Below are positions 45,286-57,959 of a stretch of DNA of 64,000 bases, piece by piece. The translations under genes and the position numbers were made by a program. Positions within the stretch are counted from its first letter, which is position 1. Each line of letters opens with the position of its first letter. The notes beneath the pieces were generated by a model. That model saw only the letters and a list, made by a program, of their open reading frames with translations, searched no databases and was not told the DNA's origin. This DNA comes from Gonapodya sp. JEL0774 (lineage: Eukaryota; Monoblepharomycota; Monoblepharidomycetes; Monoblepharidales; Gonapodyaceae). The stretch is taken from NCBI GenBank assembly GCA_027604505.1, contig JADIIX010000088.1, forward strand, positions 31,676 to 95,675. The letters run 5' to 3'.

Positions 45286-48200
45286 ATGCCCTCCCCTCAC
45301 GCTCCTCCACGACCAACAGCTCGTCCTAATCGTCCTGCCCCGGCTCCCCCTGTCGGGGTTACCAGCCGGCAACGAGGCCGCGGAACTATCGAATTTGACA
45401 TACCAGAACCCGCGAGATCCAGCAGCTCCCCTCATCCTAAATTGGCTGAGAAGCCCAATTTCGGGCCTTTATCAAGCTCAGAAGTTGTGTCCAAGAATCC
45501 AGATTCAAACCGATCAACGAAAACGAAAACAGAAGCATCACCAATTGGCGCTACGACGATGCCCTCTCTACCTCTGGCCTCTAAATCGCCTCGCCTCTCG
45601 GAGCAATCAACCTTCGTTCACTCGCCGTCTGACTCGACATGTCCTTCTGGCACAACCGTGCTTGGTCACACCGCTGCAAGATCTCCTCCAGGTTTCATCT
45701 CTGATAGCATAGACTATCAAGGGGACGGTCGGATACTTAGAGAGCAATCCGCGAGGGAACCGATGGCTAGTGCGTTCTCCACAATAATGAAGGAGGAACA
45801 GTTGCAGCACACAAAACGGCGTCCTCCACCACCCTCACCACCCGCAAAGCCTTTAACCCTGCATTCATCGTCCAATTCTACCGAAAGAATTTCAAGGACA
45901 GATCAGTCCATCTCGCCGGTTGGTGTCACACTTTCACGGTCTCAACCTTCCACGGTTCCATCTTTGGATAGTGACACCCCGCGAGTAGAAATGAAGGGCG
46001 AGTCGTCAACCGAACGATGTCTATTAACCGACGAACCACGGCTTGGAACATCTCTTGAAATCAAAACTGGTTCATCCGTGACCGCAAGTGTTTCTGTCCG
46101 CACCCGCGTAGCTCAAATTGAAGCACGAATTCGAGAAATCCGCCAGCAAGCTGAAACAGAACGCGTGCGAGCTGTGCGAGAGGCAGGAGAAAAGGTGGCA
46201 AGGATTCGGAGATGGCTGGAAGAACGGGCGAAAGACGGTCAAGTTCGATGTACGCAAACCTATGTGTTGGACCGTGAGTATCCCAGGTAGAATCTGAATC
46301 TTCACCGGCTACTTGATTTCAAGTCTCTTCTCTCTCGTGACAAGCGAAACGCTCCTACGCAGAAGGTGGTCCTCTTGCCACCGTCCAAAGTGCATCATTA
46401 CGCATAGGTACCAAACAGCGATTTGCTCTTTATCCCTTGACAGCGGAGGGCATACCGATGGCGCGGAGTCAAGCTGATGATATTGCTGCAGGGCTCAAAG
46501 TGTGGATACAGGACAATGGGTCGGGTGCTATTGTTGCCCGTTGGCAAGGAGCGGAAACTACCAACATAACGAGCACCATAAAAGACAAATCTCAGAAGAC
46601 CAGCAACCATGGCCAGTCTGTGCAAGGCTCCTTTGTCATTTCTTCGGTGGCGGGTTCCAAGGCATCGAATGAAAGCGAGGGAGGAACGGCTTCGCTGACG
46701 GTAGTCGAAGCACCATTTGATGGCGGCTTTCACGTCACCTACAAAGTGGAAACACCTGGAGAGTATACCTTGCACGTCCAATTTGATGGGAATGAGGTGG
46801 GTTTTAATGGTACTCTTTCCCGGACTGATTCTTGCAACAATGAACACTTTCTCCACCGCAGATGGCTGGGTTCCCGCATCCTATCCATGTGGTGCGATAT
46901 TCAACTGAGGACGAAGTCCCTACAGCGGTTGACGAGGTCATTGACGATGCTGCCGAAAGTAGGGATGCAGCTACCATGTCGATTAATAAAGAGTGGACGA
47001 AAGGCGATTCCAAGGTGAAGGGCGATATTGATGTTTGCTTCTTGGTGAGTACGAGTAAGCGATTGAAGCAAACGTGAGAACGCTTTGCAATCGACGGGTG
47101 TATTCTCATAGATTGATGCCACGGAATCCATGGAAAAGGTGTTGTCTGATCTCCCTCTGATCTTCAAGAATGGATCCTCTGTGACATGTTTTACCTGACT
47201 AACAACAGTACATTGAAGAAGTGAAAAGGCACCTACAAGCTATGTCAGAACAGCTTACAAAGTGTGCCCGGGAGGTGAGGTCTGCCTGTTTCAACCGGAT
47301 TCTCGACAATCAATTTTACATTTGGATTGTGCAGTGGTACACTGAAGCACGCGTTCGATTTGCAATCGTTTCCTACCGCGATCACGATCAGAACTTGCAA
47401 TACGATCCAACGGGGATTCCCGATAAGAACTGCCTCGCTCTACAACCATTCTCGCATGACGTCGACACTGTTCTCGCCCTTCTCTCAAGGCTGCAGGCGA
47501 GGGGTGGGGACGATTTTGCAGAGGCTGTTGAGGATGGGTTGCACATGCTCGCTGACCTCAATTGGAATCCGATTGCAGCGAAGTGGTGGGTGCAAGCCGA
47601 TGATAAAAATGCCACTTCGAATATCAGAACACGCACTTCATTTTTTAAATAGCGTGATCTGGGTGGGAGATGCCTGTGCGCATGGTTGGGTGGCCCAGAC
47701 GAGACCACCGGATGATCCTCTTCAATCGCTGAAAGGGATGGATTTCTTTCCCGATGGTTCGCATCGCCATTGTAACTCCAAACATTATGTACTCGCTTAA
47801 ATCATGTTGCTTCTTACTTAAGGCTGCCCTTGCGGGGTCAAGTGGGAGATTCCCGTCGAGCGTTGCCGTACAATGGGCGTCGCAATCGAAGCATGTCACA
47901 TACTCCCTTTGTCTACCAGACTCACAGCTCTCCAAAAATCGCTTGTGGACGTCAACCGTGCCTTCTTTCACAATGTCGCAGACCAAACTGGTGGTCTGTA
48001 CCTACCGTTTAACAACGCCGCCCTTCTACCCGCGATCACAATGAACCATGCCCTTGCTGTACTTGATATGATGCGTCTCCAGGAGACCGTGGCACTGGTC
48101 GCCATTTCGAACCGGGAAGAGCTTGAGAGCGTCGCCCTGACTCCCCAAGAGCGTTCGAGGAAGGTTCATGTGGCAATTAGGGAGCTCGGTTATAAAATAC

Positions 48201-48430
48201 GCAAGTTTCTGCCACATATTGACTCACTTTCAGGCAAACACCGTGGCAAGTGGCGTCTGTCATTTGAGGATGTGACGGCAGAGGATGTTTACGCTGCAGC
48301 AACAGGGATGAGAAGCTTTGTGAGAATGAGTGTGAGAAGGTTCTTGTTCCTTGAGAAATCAGATGTTTGGGATGGCGTGGAAGAGCTGGAAAGGCTTTTC
48401 ATGGCAGCTGTCGATATTCTACTTTCATGA
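45286..48430 (+). CDS. Filamin-type Ig repeat plus von Willebrand factor A domain protein
   Basis: Exons 45286-46273, 46345-46796, 46862-47044, 47112-47138, 47209-47274 and 47335-47585 are in phase, then 47653 onward to a stop at 48430; the splice joints between about 47790 and 47850 are unclear. The N-terminal about 280 aa are Pro/Ser/Thr-rich and disordered, ending in an Arg/Glu-rich helix. A filamin-like Ig repeat follows (SLRIGTKQRFALYPLTAEG ... ETPGEYTLHVQFDG ... HPIHVVRY). The vWFA domain has the MIDAS-type DATES after IDVCFL, then RFAIVSYRDH and GGDDFAEAVEDGL. The vWFA style (VIWVGDACAHG, DGSHRHC) resembles Dictyostelium vwkA and related proteins, but I see no alpha-kinase domain. The C-terminal about 180 aa are helical. 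A cytosolic scaffold role is inference. Confidence 0.85.
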
Positions 48431-48532
48431 AACCATCTCATCTCCATGTGTGAATCGAAAACCCTCACGATGTATATATATAGCACACCAAACTGGCCAC
48501 TATGCACGCCGTTCCTTAATACATGTACTGCT

Positions 48533-51228
48533 CTACCCCTTTGTAAACTTGGTGCGTGCTAACCAGGACGAAAACATGTCTAAAGAGGCTTCTGGTTGGT
48601 CATAGGGGACCTTATTATGCAAGACAATCCGATATTAACGACCGTCCAAATGTGACTTCCATTCCAGTAAACGCAATCCTTACCATATGACCAGCGCCAT
48701 TGACCTTCACAAAAGTGAAAGGTCCGTAGCTACGGAACTCGCCGGCTTGCAATCCCGATTCCGTGTTCCAGACTTCATCCTTGGCGGCGTTGAATCCGAC
48801 CTTGCCAGACCAATCCAACTCAAGAGTCCATGCCTTGTTGCCGAGCCAGCTGTAACACGTGATATGGGTTCGAAATGTCACATAACGGAAGAAGCTGAGG
48901 TTCACCCACTTGCAAATGAAGTCGGCATCGCCTGCGTAGATGAGCACTCTTACGCCAGCTTTATCAAGCATTTCGGGGAGGATTCTCACAAAGGGACGCA
49001 TCTGTGAAGCAACCACAGATTCCCGTCAAAAGAGCTCACAAGAGATCTGCAAATTGAACTTACCCAGTCACCCTTCAGTTGGAAGTCAAGATTCACTTGC
49101 ATGTTGCAGCTTTTAAATTCAATGTCACCAACTCCGAGGGCGGATCGAACTTCGCCGTTGTTGAGCCAAGCCCTGCAAAATCATAAATCGTGAAGTCGGC
49201 GCTTTCGGCAGGGGACAGCCAAAATGGACGGAAACTCACTCCTACCAGCACGAGAGCCAAAAAAAAGATGAGTTTATTAAAATTTATCTTCTCTGGAAAC
49301 AGTTCGATCCACCATCCATCACTCACAACATCATTCATAATATCATAACACAATTGGTTGTTATCGGAGCATTTGGTGCGCACATCGTATGGATTGTAGC
49401 CCGTGTTTTGATAGGGCGAAATTTCTGCAGCATTGCAGTAGTACTACAGAAACGGGGAGGTGGGGTGGGGGGGTAAATCTCCCCGTAGTAATCTCCACCA
49501 CTCCTCGACTCACACTTCCTGGAACGCATGTCATCGGACTCGTCCACTTGTAACATCCTGAAATAAGGCGCTGACAGGTGGAAATCTTGCTCTTCATGGC
49601 GGCGCAGGTCGATGCATCCGTGATAACAGGCTCGTAGCCGGGAGGGTTGCAGGCCATTTCAGCATAGTAACCACTAGAATATTCAAGTTCATTGGAAGGG
49701 GGTGAGAAGTGTGGGTTAGAAGTGCATTGTCCGAGTCACTTGCGAAGGGTGGAGCGTTCAGGGCATAACTTCAACCCACTACTGCACCAACGGGTCCACC
49801 ATTCCATTTCCGATGCCCAACGACTTCAAATTAATCACGGGAAAGCCTTCCGCCTCCGCGTCCTTGTTTCCCTCCACAATGACACCGCCGATCGCGGGGA
49901 TGTAGTGACCAGCATAACTTTCGCCAAAAACGTGGAAGTCGAGGGGAGTATACTTCTTGAAAGTAGAGAAAAAAATGAGAAGGAAGGCGTAGACATCTTG
50001 AGGTTGTAAGGACAATAAGATTTGGAACGACCGCGGGTGAGTGGGCAGTTACAACACAAACTTAAATGATGGAAGGGGGATATGGGTGCCCGCAGAGTCG
50101 TCTTTCCGTCCCCGCGTCACTTGAGCCGCCTCCATCTCCAGTTTTTCGACTCACCCTTGGCTGCTGCCTCCGTATCCAATGCTTTATCCTTGCCGTCATC
50201 TGAGTAGGAGAATCCGACATTCACGGGTTGGTCGAGGAAGAGCACGTTGCTGACGGAATTCCACTAGAGTGGCAGATTAGTTTGACGCTACCTTATAGGA
50301 AAGGAGAGAGAGTACGCACGGTAAAGTTGTTGGGCACGACACCTGCGCCCCCTTGGATAGGGCGACTGGCGGGGACCATTACAGTCCCAGAGTCGGTGGG
50401 AACGCGCAACGTTGGGCAATCACTCGAGCATGAGATATTTCATCAAAATCGGGTCCTGTGGGGTTCAATAACGCACCAAGGCCCAAGTTCCATGAGTAGA
50501 CCGGTCATTGAGGAGCATCCCGGCCCGCCATTAAGCCTGTGTGGTGGGCGGAGATTGTGAGAAGGATACTTAGGGTGGCAGAGAGGGAGGAGAAAGTGAA
50601 GCCGTACCAAAGAGTGACGGGATCGGACTTCGGGTGGCGACGAGATTCAAAGAACCTGGGGAGGAGACGTTAGCTAGTATCTGAATCGAACAGGGTGAAG
50701 TAAATTCAATGTGTCAAACATGTCAACACACCAGAAGAAAAAGTGTTCATCCTTGCCGACATCGAGGTACCCGACATGTTGTTGGACTGACATTATGGGA
50801 CGAACCCACCGGGCAGAAACGGACAGATCGAAAAGATGGGTGCGTCAAAACCGACAGTCAAAAATAGCTCCCACCAAGAAGGAAAAGAGTCGAAATTCCT
50901 CAAATTCCTCAAATGGAATAAGGTTGTAGGCGTAATTTCGCGGCATTCGCTTTCTCAATGGGATGTTTCCGTGCTCCTACTACAGCGAGCTTCTGGATTC
51001 ACCAGCTCCGTTCGGACGCTCACCTTCCAAGTCACATAGACCAGTGACAGGTTTCACCCGGACCTTGTATCCAGGGAGATTAGGATGAGTAAGAGTTGTA
51101 AAGGAAGAGGGTGACGCCAAGACGTCATCGGCCGCTGCAATTGCAATCTGTTCGCGGGGAACGGACAAAGCAGAGATGGTAGACGCGAGCGCTAGCGACG
51201 ACGCTGCTAACAGGTTGAGAATACGCAT
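48533..51228 (-). CDS. Serine carboxypeptidase (carboxypeptidase Y type)
   Basis: A vacuolar or secreted S10 serine carboxypeptidase. The start at 51228 gives a signal peptide ([20 protein letters not shown]), then a propeptide. Blocks in order are [33 protein letters not shown], the nucleophile block [34 protein letters not shown], a Cys-rich insertion ([20 protein letters not shown]), the Asp block [16 protein letters not shown], and the His block [19 protein letters not shown]. All three catalytic residues (Ser, Asp, His) and the substrate-binding GGPGCSS are present. Multi-exon, stop at 48533-48535. Its 3' end is convergent with the vWFA gene, about 100 bp away. Confidence 0.94.
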
Positions 51229-51835
51229 AACTGGTGTTGTACTTTATCTGGTTGCGTGATCAAGGCACCGTCCTTAGCGCGGATTCGGCGGGCCTCACTT
51301 TTGACACCACAAACTCAAAGCAAAAACACCTTCGACTCGCGATCAACATGGAGGCTTTCTCTTGCTTTACCTGATTTTTGCACCCACCCCGTTTTCTGTC
51401 ATGACCGGAGGTGGAGCGACACTACTAGCCCGGCGTATACGTATTCCCCCCTTAGTAGCGTCGGATTGCTGGTTGCCGCCTCATGAAGCACCGAACTTCT
51501 CAACTGGGCCTGCTGGCTGGACTGCTGTAGGTCTTATCCCAGACCAGGAAATGTCAAGAGAATAATTCATAATTTCGCAACGGAAGTCTGATTTTTTCGT
51601 TTGTTATTAAACCGATCTCTCTATCTCTGAAAACTTAGTTCTGGATTGGATGGGACCTTTCCTGCAAACTGAATTTTAGTTGTGAGGTTTGACGGAGTAC
51701 CGACATACATAGAAGCCACCAAGGATTGTATTGGCCATACCTGCGAAAAAGGACTCACCTCCCCCTTCACAAGTCAGCGAGCGCATCCCATTGGTGCAGA
51801 TTGCTAGCAGAATCTTCGACGCGAGCGGGAGCAGC

Positions 51836-53955
51836 ATGCTCCAGACGCGGTTCGACATGTCACTGAAACAAGAAGAATCCAGTACCGTAAAGAGCGTCGA
51901 GCCGAGCGATGAGAATCACATGTTGCAATCCCACGCGATGCAATCTCTTCGCTCCGCGTTCTCACCTGCCTCGGGGGAGCCAGCGCCCTCTAGAGTGCCC
52001 CAGAACCTATCTTTGACGTCAGACCAATCGAACCAACCATGGCAATTTTGGAGTTACCAGCCCCAATTCCAAAACCAAAGCCAAACTGCCTCGCACGTGA
52101 GCGATTACAGACAATTGAGCTCGTTGGCGCTCGGTCAGCATCTGGGGCAGATGGGGCAAATGGGACAAGGCTCAACGGAGGGTTTGGAGAGGTTTGGACA
52201 ATTGAAGCATTTGGAGCATCAGATGAGTGCACAATTGAGGCATGCGGGACAGAATATTGAAAGGCAAGGTGCTGGCCAGCTGGAGCAAATGCCGAAAAAT
52301 GAACTTGGTCCGAACGGACAGGTTCCTCACTCCAACAACAGCCAATTAGGACAACCCGACCAAATTCGACATCAGATTGATCAATATGGGCAAATGACGA
52401 CAGCTCAGCTCCGACATCTGGAGCAACAGTTTGGACTGAACCCTCTTCCCCAATCAGACGGTGTTGGTCAATATCGTAGTTTTGTGAACACCAACTCCCC
52501 ACAAAACCAGCATCAAATTCACCAATACCAACTGCAGCATCAGCAGCAGCAGCCCATGCAGCACCAGTACCAGCTTAGCCAGTCGTCCTCTGGTTTTGCG
52601 CCATACGGTTCGAATCACCCACAGGCACCGCCCGGTTTCTCGTCCTCATACCTCAATCCCTCCCCCGATACTCATTCTGTCGTTTACGTTGGTGGCTATC
52701 CGCAAGGGTTCTTGCACTCAACCGTTCCACCCAATGGAGCTCAGAACTCCACGCCAACAGCCGCATCCTCCGGGGCAGGCAGTCCCGTTTCCTCCAGTAC
52801 CACCTCCACCCCGGCACCGACTACCTCCAAGCCTCGATCCCGCGCACGCGCCCGATTACCCGCCGCTCAGAGCACTGATGGCTCAAACGAAACTCCAGGT
52901 TCTGTTCCTGCAGGACCTAAGGTCGTGAAACGTCACGAATGCCCCCATCCTGGCTGCGAAAAGGTTTTTTCCACATCTGGTCATCTGGCAAGGCATGCCA
53001 CGAGTCACTCGGGAGAGAAGCCCCACGCGTGTCTTGTTGAAGGATGTGACAAGAGGTTTGGAAGGAGAGACAATATGATGGCGGTGAGTTCATTTGAGAG
53101 AACGTTTGAAGCGGGACAATGGTCACGTCGATGACGGTAGTGTCCCAGACGATGAGCTCTTGTCTGGTGCCATCGATTGTTATAATGAGGAAACCAACTT
53201 GGTATTGGAGGGGAGGGCAGTGGTAGCGCTGTAAATTTGGTCATTGTCTGACAGACTTCACCGGGATCACCCAAACCATCTTGATCGCAATCCAGCACTA
53301 TCGTACTCATGCACGTAGCTTAGGCTCACCCCCCGCCGACCTGCCCCCTCCCCGAGTCCGGGGCAAGAACCCTTCCTCTAAGAGGCACCGTAGTGGAGCG
53401 GCCGCCGCTGTGACCGCACAAACGACGACGTCGACGGGTACGGGGTCGGAGGATGGATTTGAGAGGGAAGGAGAAGGGAACTCAGAGCGAGCAGAGGCAC
53501 AGATGAATGGGTCTGTTGGGGATTATGAAGAGCACCTGCAGGAGGAAGTGGATACCAAGGATAGGCACGCAAGTGCTGCTACGCTGACCACGGCGACATT
53601 CCATTACCCCATCTACTCGACCACAGCTCAAGCAACGCCTCATGCGCACATGCCAATGGGCAACGGGTTCTCCTTACCTCCCAATCACAACTCCATCCCA
53701 GCGAATATATCTTGGGGACCCATGCAAATTGCCGCAAATGGTGGTTTTCATGGAGTAGACCCAGCGAACTGGTGGTCAGCTCTCGGCACATCTGGAGCTG
53801 TGGCGAATGGGGCAGCAGGGTTAGTTCAATTCGGGGCCGCGGGGGACAACAAACCTCCACCAAATGCGTCCACATCTTCGTATGTTGGGCAGGGACCTCG
53901 TGATGATGGTAGTGCAGATCGGGATGTGCAGGAAAGAAATATCGAGGGTTTATAG
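51836..53955 (+). CDS. C2H2 zinc-finger transcription factor with Gln-rich repeats
   Basis: Two exons, 51836-53083 and 53296-53955, join in phase inside the second finger, which they complete as DNMMA plus HYRTH. The tandem C2H2 fingers are CPHPGCEKVFSTSGHLARH and CLVEGCDKRFGRRDNMMAH, linked by TSHSGEKPH. This arrangement is that of fungal Msn2/4-like or Nrg1-like regulators, so a nuclear DNA-binding role is likely. Before the fingers lies about 230 aa of Gln/Leu/Gly-rich sequence with irregular Q-L-x-x-L repeats and Gln runs, probably an activation or interaction region. After the fingers a Ser/Thr/Ala-rich tail carries a basic patch (RVRGKNPSSKRHR). The frame is open upstream to 51731 without ATG, so the first ATG at 51836 is chosen. 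Divergent from carboxypeptidase. Confidence 0.9.
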
Positions 53956-54186
53956 CAACTGTTCGATCAGTAATGTGTAATAGCCGTAAGATTTTGAGAT
54001 TCGAGCTTACCTATGTCACGTTTCAATGAACAAGTACATCGCTGAGGAAAGAGAGAGTATTAGTTATTTTGGATCTTCTGATGTTCTCTGCGTCAGATGT
54101 AAGAGTCCCACCAGCCCCTGCCTTTCACCCAAACTCGCTCGCAATTCCAAGCCGAGACACGCCCGTTTTCAGATCACAGCAATACA

Positions 54187-56839
54187 ATGGAGAATGCAAA
54201 GTATCCGTGGGAATCCGACAATCTCACCCCGGAGGACATCAAACATATCAACAACACGTTCGAACTGTTTGGAACAATCCCCACTGTGTCAAGCGCCCTG
54301 CTGATTCCATCTCCCGATGAGATCTCGATTTCAATTCAAGCTACTTTTCAACAAAGAGATTATTCCACATTCACGAGAAGAAAATACTCACAAACTTTCA
54401 CCGGGGTTCAGAATAGTTCAAATTCGAATGCATTCACCTTCTTGCCACCGACATACCCCTCAGAGTTAGAATCATCTCTTGCTCTGGTCTCCATCTCCCC
54501 GAGTGGAAAGTTCGTCGCTCAGGGTCGGATCCTCACCGCGGATTCTAAGAAAGGAACACCGAAACGACTTGTAATAGAGTTTGTCAACCGCTCACACGGT
54601 TTGGTAACCTCTACCATTGAAGTTACACGATATCATGGGAATTTCTACTCCGACTCGTTCTTTGGTGCCCCTTCGGGCATATCTTGGAACGAAGATGAAG
54701 ACAAGATCGTCTACGTTGCTGAGGCATCGTCCCAGAAAGAAAGGACCGTAGAGAAATTTCTGATGAACGCTGATTGGGGAGAAACGTACACTGGCAAGCG
54801 GAAACCAGTGATCGTTGTGGTCAACAGAGACTCTGGCATCGTCTCGGTCATCAATTCCTCGGGCATCTCCCCGGGACAGCCAATATTTTGTTCAGGAAGA
54901 CTTGTTTTCCACGCCCTAACTGAGACGGTACCACAAAATGGTTCAGTCTATTGCTTCAACCGACCCGGCGGGATCTACTCTTGCAATTTTGATGGAACCG
55001 ACCTTCAATGCCTCTCTAACCGACGTAAGCACTCGATTGGTGACAATAACGGTGATGCCACTTTGGCTGCATTTTAATACTTCCTATGAACTGGATCAGC
55101 GGAGCTGCAACTCGATGGCGCCCGATCGCCCCGTTTGATTAGGCAAAAAGATGGCAGTCACAGACTCTTGTTCTTGTCCAATCCTGTGATTAACGCGTCA
55201 CACAACTCTTGTGCTACATTGTATGAGGTGAATACAATGCGAGCTTTGTCAATGAATTATGTGAACACATTTGAGTACTACATGCCTAGTTGAACCTGTC
55301 CAACCTACATCCGCGCGTGGTTGTGGCGCCCGTCATGAAACCCACATCGTCGTCCACTTTTCCAGGTCTTTATGTGGAAAGTCTTTTACCGAATCCTGTA
55401 CTCACGGTTCCAGAAGCTGCTGGCGCTTCTCGACAGTTTTTGATACTGACAACACCGTGGAGGAGCACGAAGCGAATGGTGTGGGTTGATCTTGTGACCG
55501 GAGATATAGGCAAGGTTGAACCTGAGGAAGGTTGCAAACTGGAAAGCTGGACGGCTCTGGACTTGGTTGGAAACGTGATTGTTGCCCTGAAGAGCGAGCC
55601 AAACGTTCCCGGGGAGCTGGTGGGTGCTTTGGTATTGCTTGTAAGAGTAGCCAACTTTCTGGTCTTACTTGTTACCGTTGTGCTGCGTTCGGAAGTTTCT
55701 CGTGCAAGCACATTTGACTGCTGGTGCTTCTGTATTGACATTTACATTTCAGCCAGTGTACCAGCCACCGTTCCCCCTTCTAAAAGGTCTCACCTACACT
55801 ATCTTATCATCACCTACATCCTCATCGTTGGAGACTATCATCGTCCAACCGTCCCAAAAGTCAAATCTTTCCGTTTTGAAAGCTTTGGATTCACCTCCTC
55901 TGGTAGTGGTGCCACATGGTGGTCCAAACAGTGCCTTTCAAACCGAATGGGCATTGAGTACAACGGTTTTGGCTGCTCTTGGATTCTGCGTGGCGCTGGT
56001 GAACTACACAGGGTCTATTGGATTTGGACAGGAGGCGATCAAGTAATTCTTTCTTTTTTTTGGATTGAAGTCGCCAGTTCTCTAGACCCTGAACCCGTCG
56101 ATATCGATTTACAGTGCCCTCGTCTCTCGCATAGGAACGCTCGACGTTTCGGACGTTCATTCGATTGCGCTCTTCCTCGCTCAACAGTCCGGAACCAAGA
56201 ATGTTTTCCTTTATGGCGGAAGTCATGGTGGTTTCATCACTGGCCATCTGATTGGAACCGAGCCAGAGTTTTATCGTGGAGCGGTATTGAGAAACCCTGT
56301 GGCCAACATCGGACTGCTGGCGCAGGTGAATTGAGTTGCGATGGACGTGAGGTCGAAGATGACATTTTTCACCTTTCTCTGCAGATTTCCGATATTCCGG
56401 ATTGGTGAGCTTGTAGTCAAGAGTTTGGTTTGCCTTGCGTTGAGGATAGTGCTTCTCTCCAGGGGTTTTGAGTGTGTTGGAATTCCTTACGACTTCAACA
56501 AACCCTCCATTCTCACACCAGATCACTACACCGCTTTCTGGGTGAAGTCGCCGATGTCGGGAGTGGAGAAAATTAAAACTCCGACGCTGTTTTTACTCGG
56601 TGGTGAGATCTTCAAATGCTCTGGAAACCGAAGTTGTAGTATCCCAAACCGTTTCTTCAGAAAATGACCGCAGGGTACCCAACGCCGATGGTCTCAATTT
56701 GCACATGCACTTGAGAGCTCGAGGGAAGGAGAGCCATGTGCTGTCTTTTCCGGAAACTGGCCATCCCCTTGACAGTATTGAGGCCGAGAGATTCGGATTT
56801 GAAGCGCTGGCAACATTTTTGATTTCTAAAACGAGATAG
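54187..56839 (+). CDS. Acylaminoacyl-peptidase (prolyl oligopeptidase family S9C)
   Basis: Removes N-acylated amino acids from short blocked peptides in the cytosol. The N-terminal beta-propeller part (MENAKYPWESDNLTPEDIKH onward, with SISPSGKFVAQ and FFGAPSGISWNEDEDKIVYV) is encoded in the first exon. Further propeller exons follow near 55290-55620. The catalytic alpha/beta-hydrolase part has VVVPHGGPNSAFQTEW, the nucleophile FLYGGSHGGFITGHLIG (Ser in GxSxG), VGIPYDFNKP, the Asp block LLGGEDRRVP and the His block ETGHPLDSIEAERF. All three catalytic residues are present. Exon joints in the middle were not all resolved. It lies upstream of and on the same strand as the deneddylase gene, 134 bp away. 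Confidence 0.92.
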
Positions 56840-56972
56840 TGCCGGCACGCTGTGTTTCCTTGTCGGTTCCATTGAAATACAATTGTTCAAGTGTACCCAA
56901 CGTCGATCATGGTGTCAATTTGCACTAGCACTCGAGCGAGAGCTCGAGGCAAGGTTAACGACCACGCCATTC

Positions 56973-57810
56973 ATGAACAAAATGATGGGCTTGGATACCA
57001 TCGCTTCAGCCAAAGTTATCCGTAGCACTGATCCGACTGTGGTTGTTGCGTATGGAGATGCTGTCGTGCGATCTCAAGATTTGGTGAGTGATGAATGGTT
57101 CACAGAGCCATACATGGTTCACCTTGAGCACCATTCACCATGAACACCTCCAGGCATCCGTTAAGAATCCCTCCTACCTCACTGATGCAGTGATTGACCT
57201 GTGGTTCGAACTCCTTGAAGACTTCCCCGCGCGTCGTGACGCGAATGCGCATGTCTCCTTCCATTTTCTCCGTCCATCCATCTCTCATTTGATGACATAC
57301 ATCTCAGATGCCCGTTATCTGCAGCAGGCGCTCCCGAAAGTCGATTTCCAGACGGCTGTTTTCATTCCCGTCAACAACAACGCCGATGTGAACTCGGCGG
57401 GGGGCACGCACTGGTCGATGTTGGTGTTCTTTCGTCCATCGAAGACGTTCTACTACTATGACTCTGCGCGAAATATGAACAAAGCGTTCGCTATTCGCAC
57501 GATCCAAAAAGTCAAGGAATCACTTCTTCCCGGCGGTGGAAGCGACGAAAGGTTTGTGGAACCGGGATTTGCACAACAACAGAACGGATACGACTGTGGA
57601 GTGTATCTTCTGATTGCCACGGAAATTCTTGTGACCAGGCTGATGAAGCATTTCTCAGCTGGTGGTGACTGGACAGCCACTTCGGTGGTGACACCGGATG
57701 ACATTGCATTCTGGACTATCTCGGAAGCAGATATGACAGGGGCCGGTGTTGAATACAAGCGGCATGACATTGTAAACACAATTGACAAAATTGCATCATT
57801 CTCGCCGTAG
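56973..57810 (+). CDS. NEDP1/SENP8-like deneddylase (Ulp1 cysteine protease family)
   Basis: A C48-family protease of the NEDP1/Den1 type, expected to process NEDD8/Rub1 and remove it from targets. Exons 56973-57083 and 57154-57810 join in phase, for about 255 aa, the usual size of NEDP1. Catalytic residues are visible as His in GGTHWSML, Asp in YYYDSARN, Gln in FAQQQNG, and Cys in NGYDCGVYLL. The N-terminal YGDAVVRSQDL and LTDAVIDLWFELLE also match the family. The short length and lack of a long N-terminal extension argue against a Ulp1/Ulp2 SUMO protease. The ATG at 56973 has a second ATG two codons on. Confidence 0.87.
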
Positions 57811-57959
57811 CCCGAATCCGGTCTACTACTTTGGTCGAGGGTTTTCAGGTTTTCCCGGTGTGATCGGGGTGTGGCGGAGTTGCCATTCCCTCCTTCGATA
57901 AACCCGACCACCAACCCATCACACCCAACACGATCGCCACGCTGGAGTGTATTACATCA

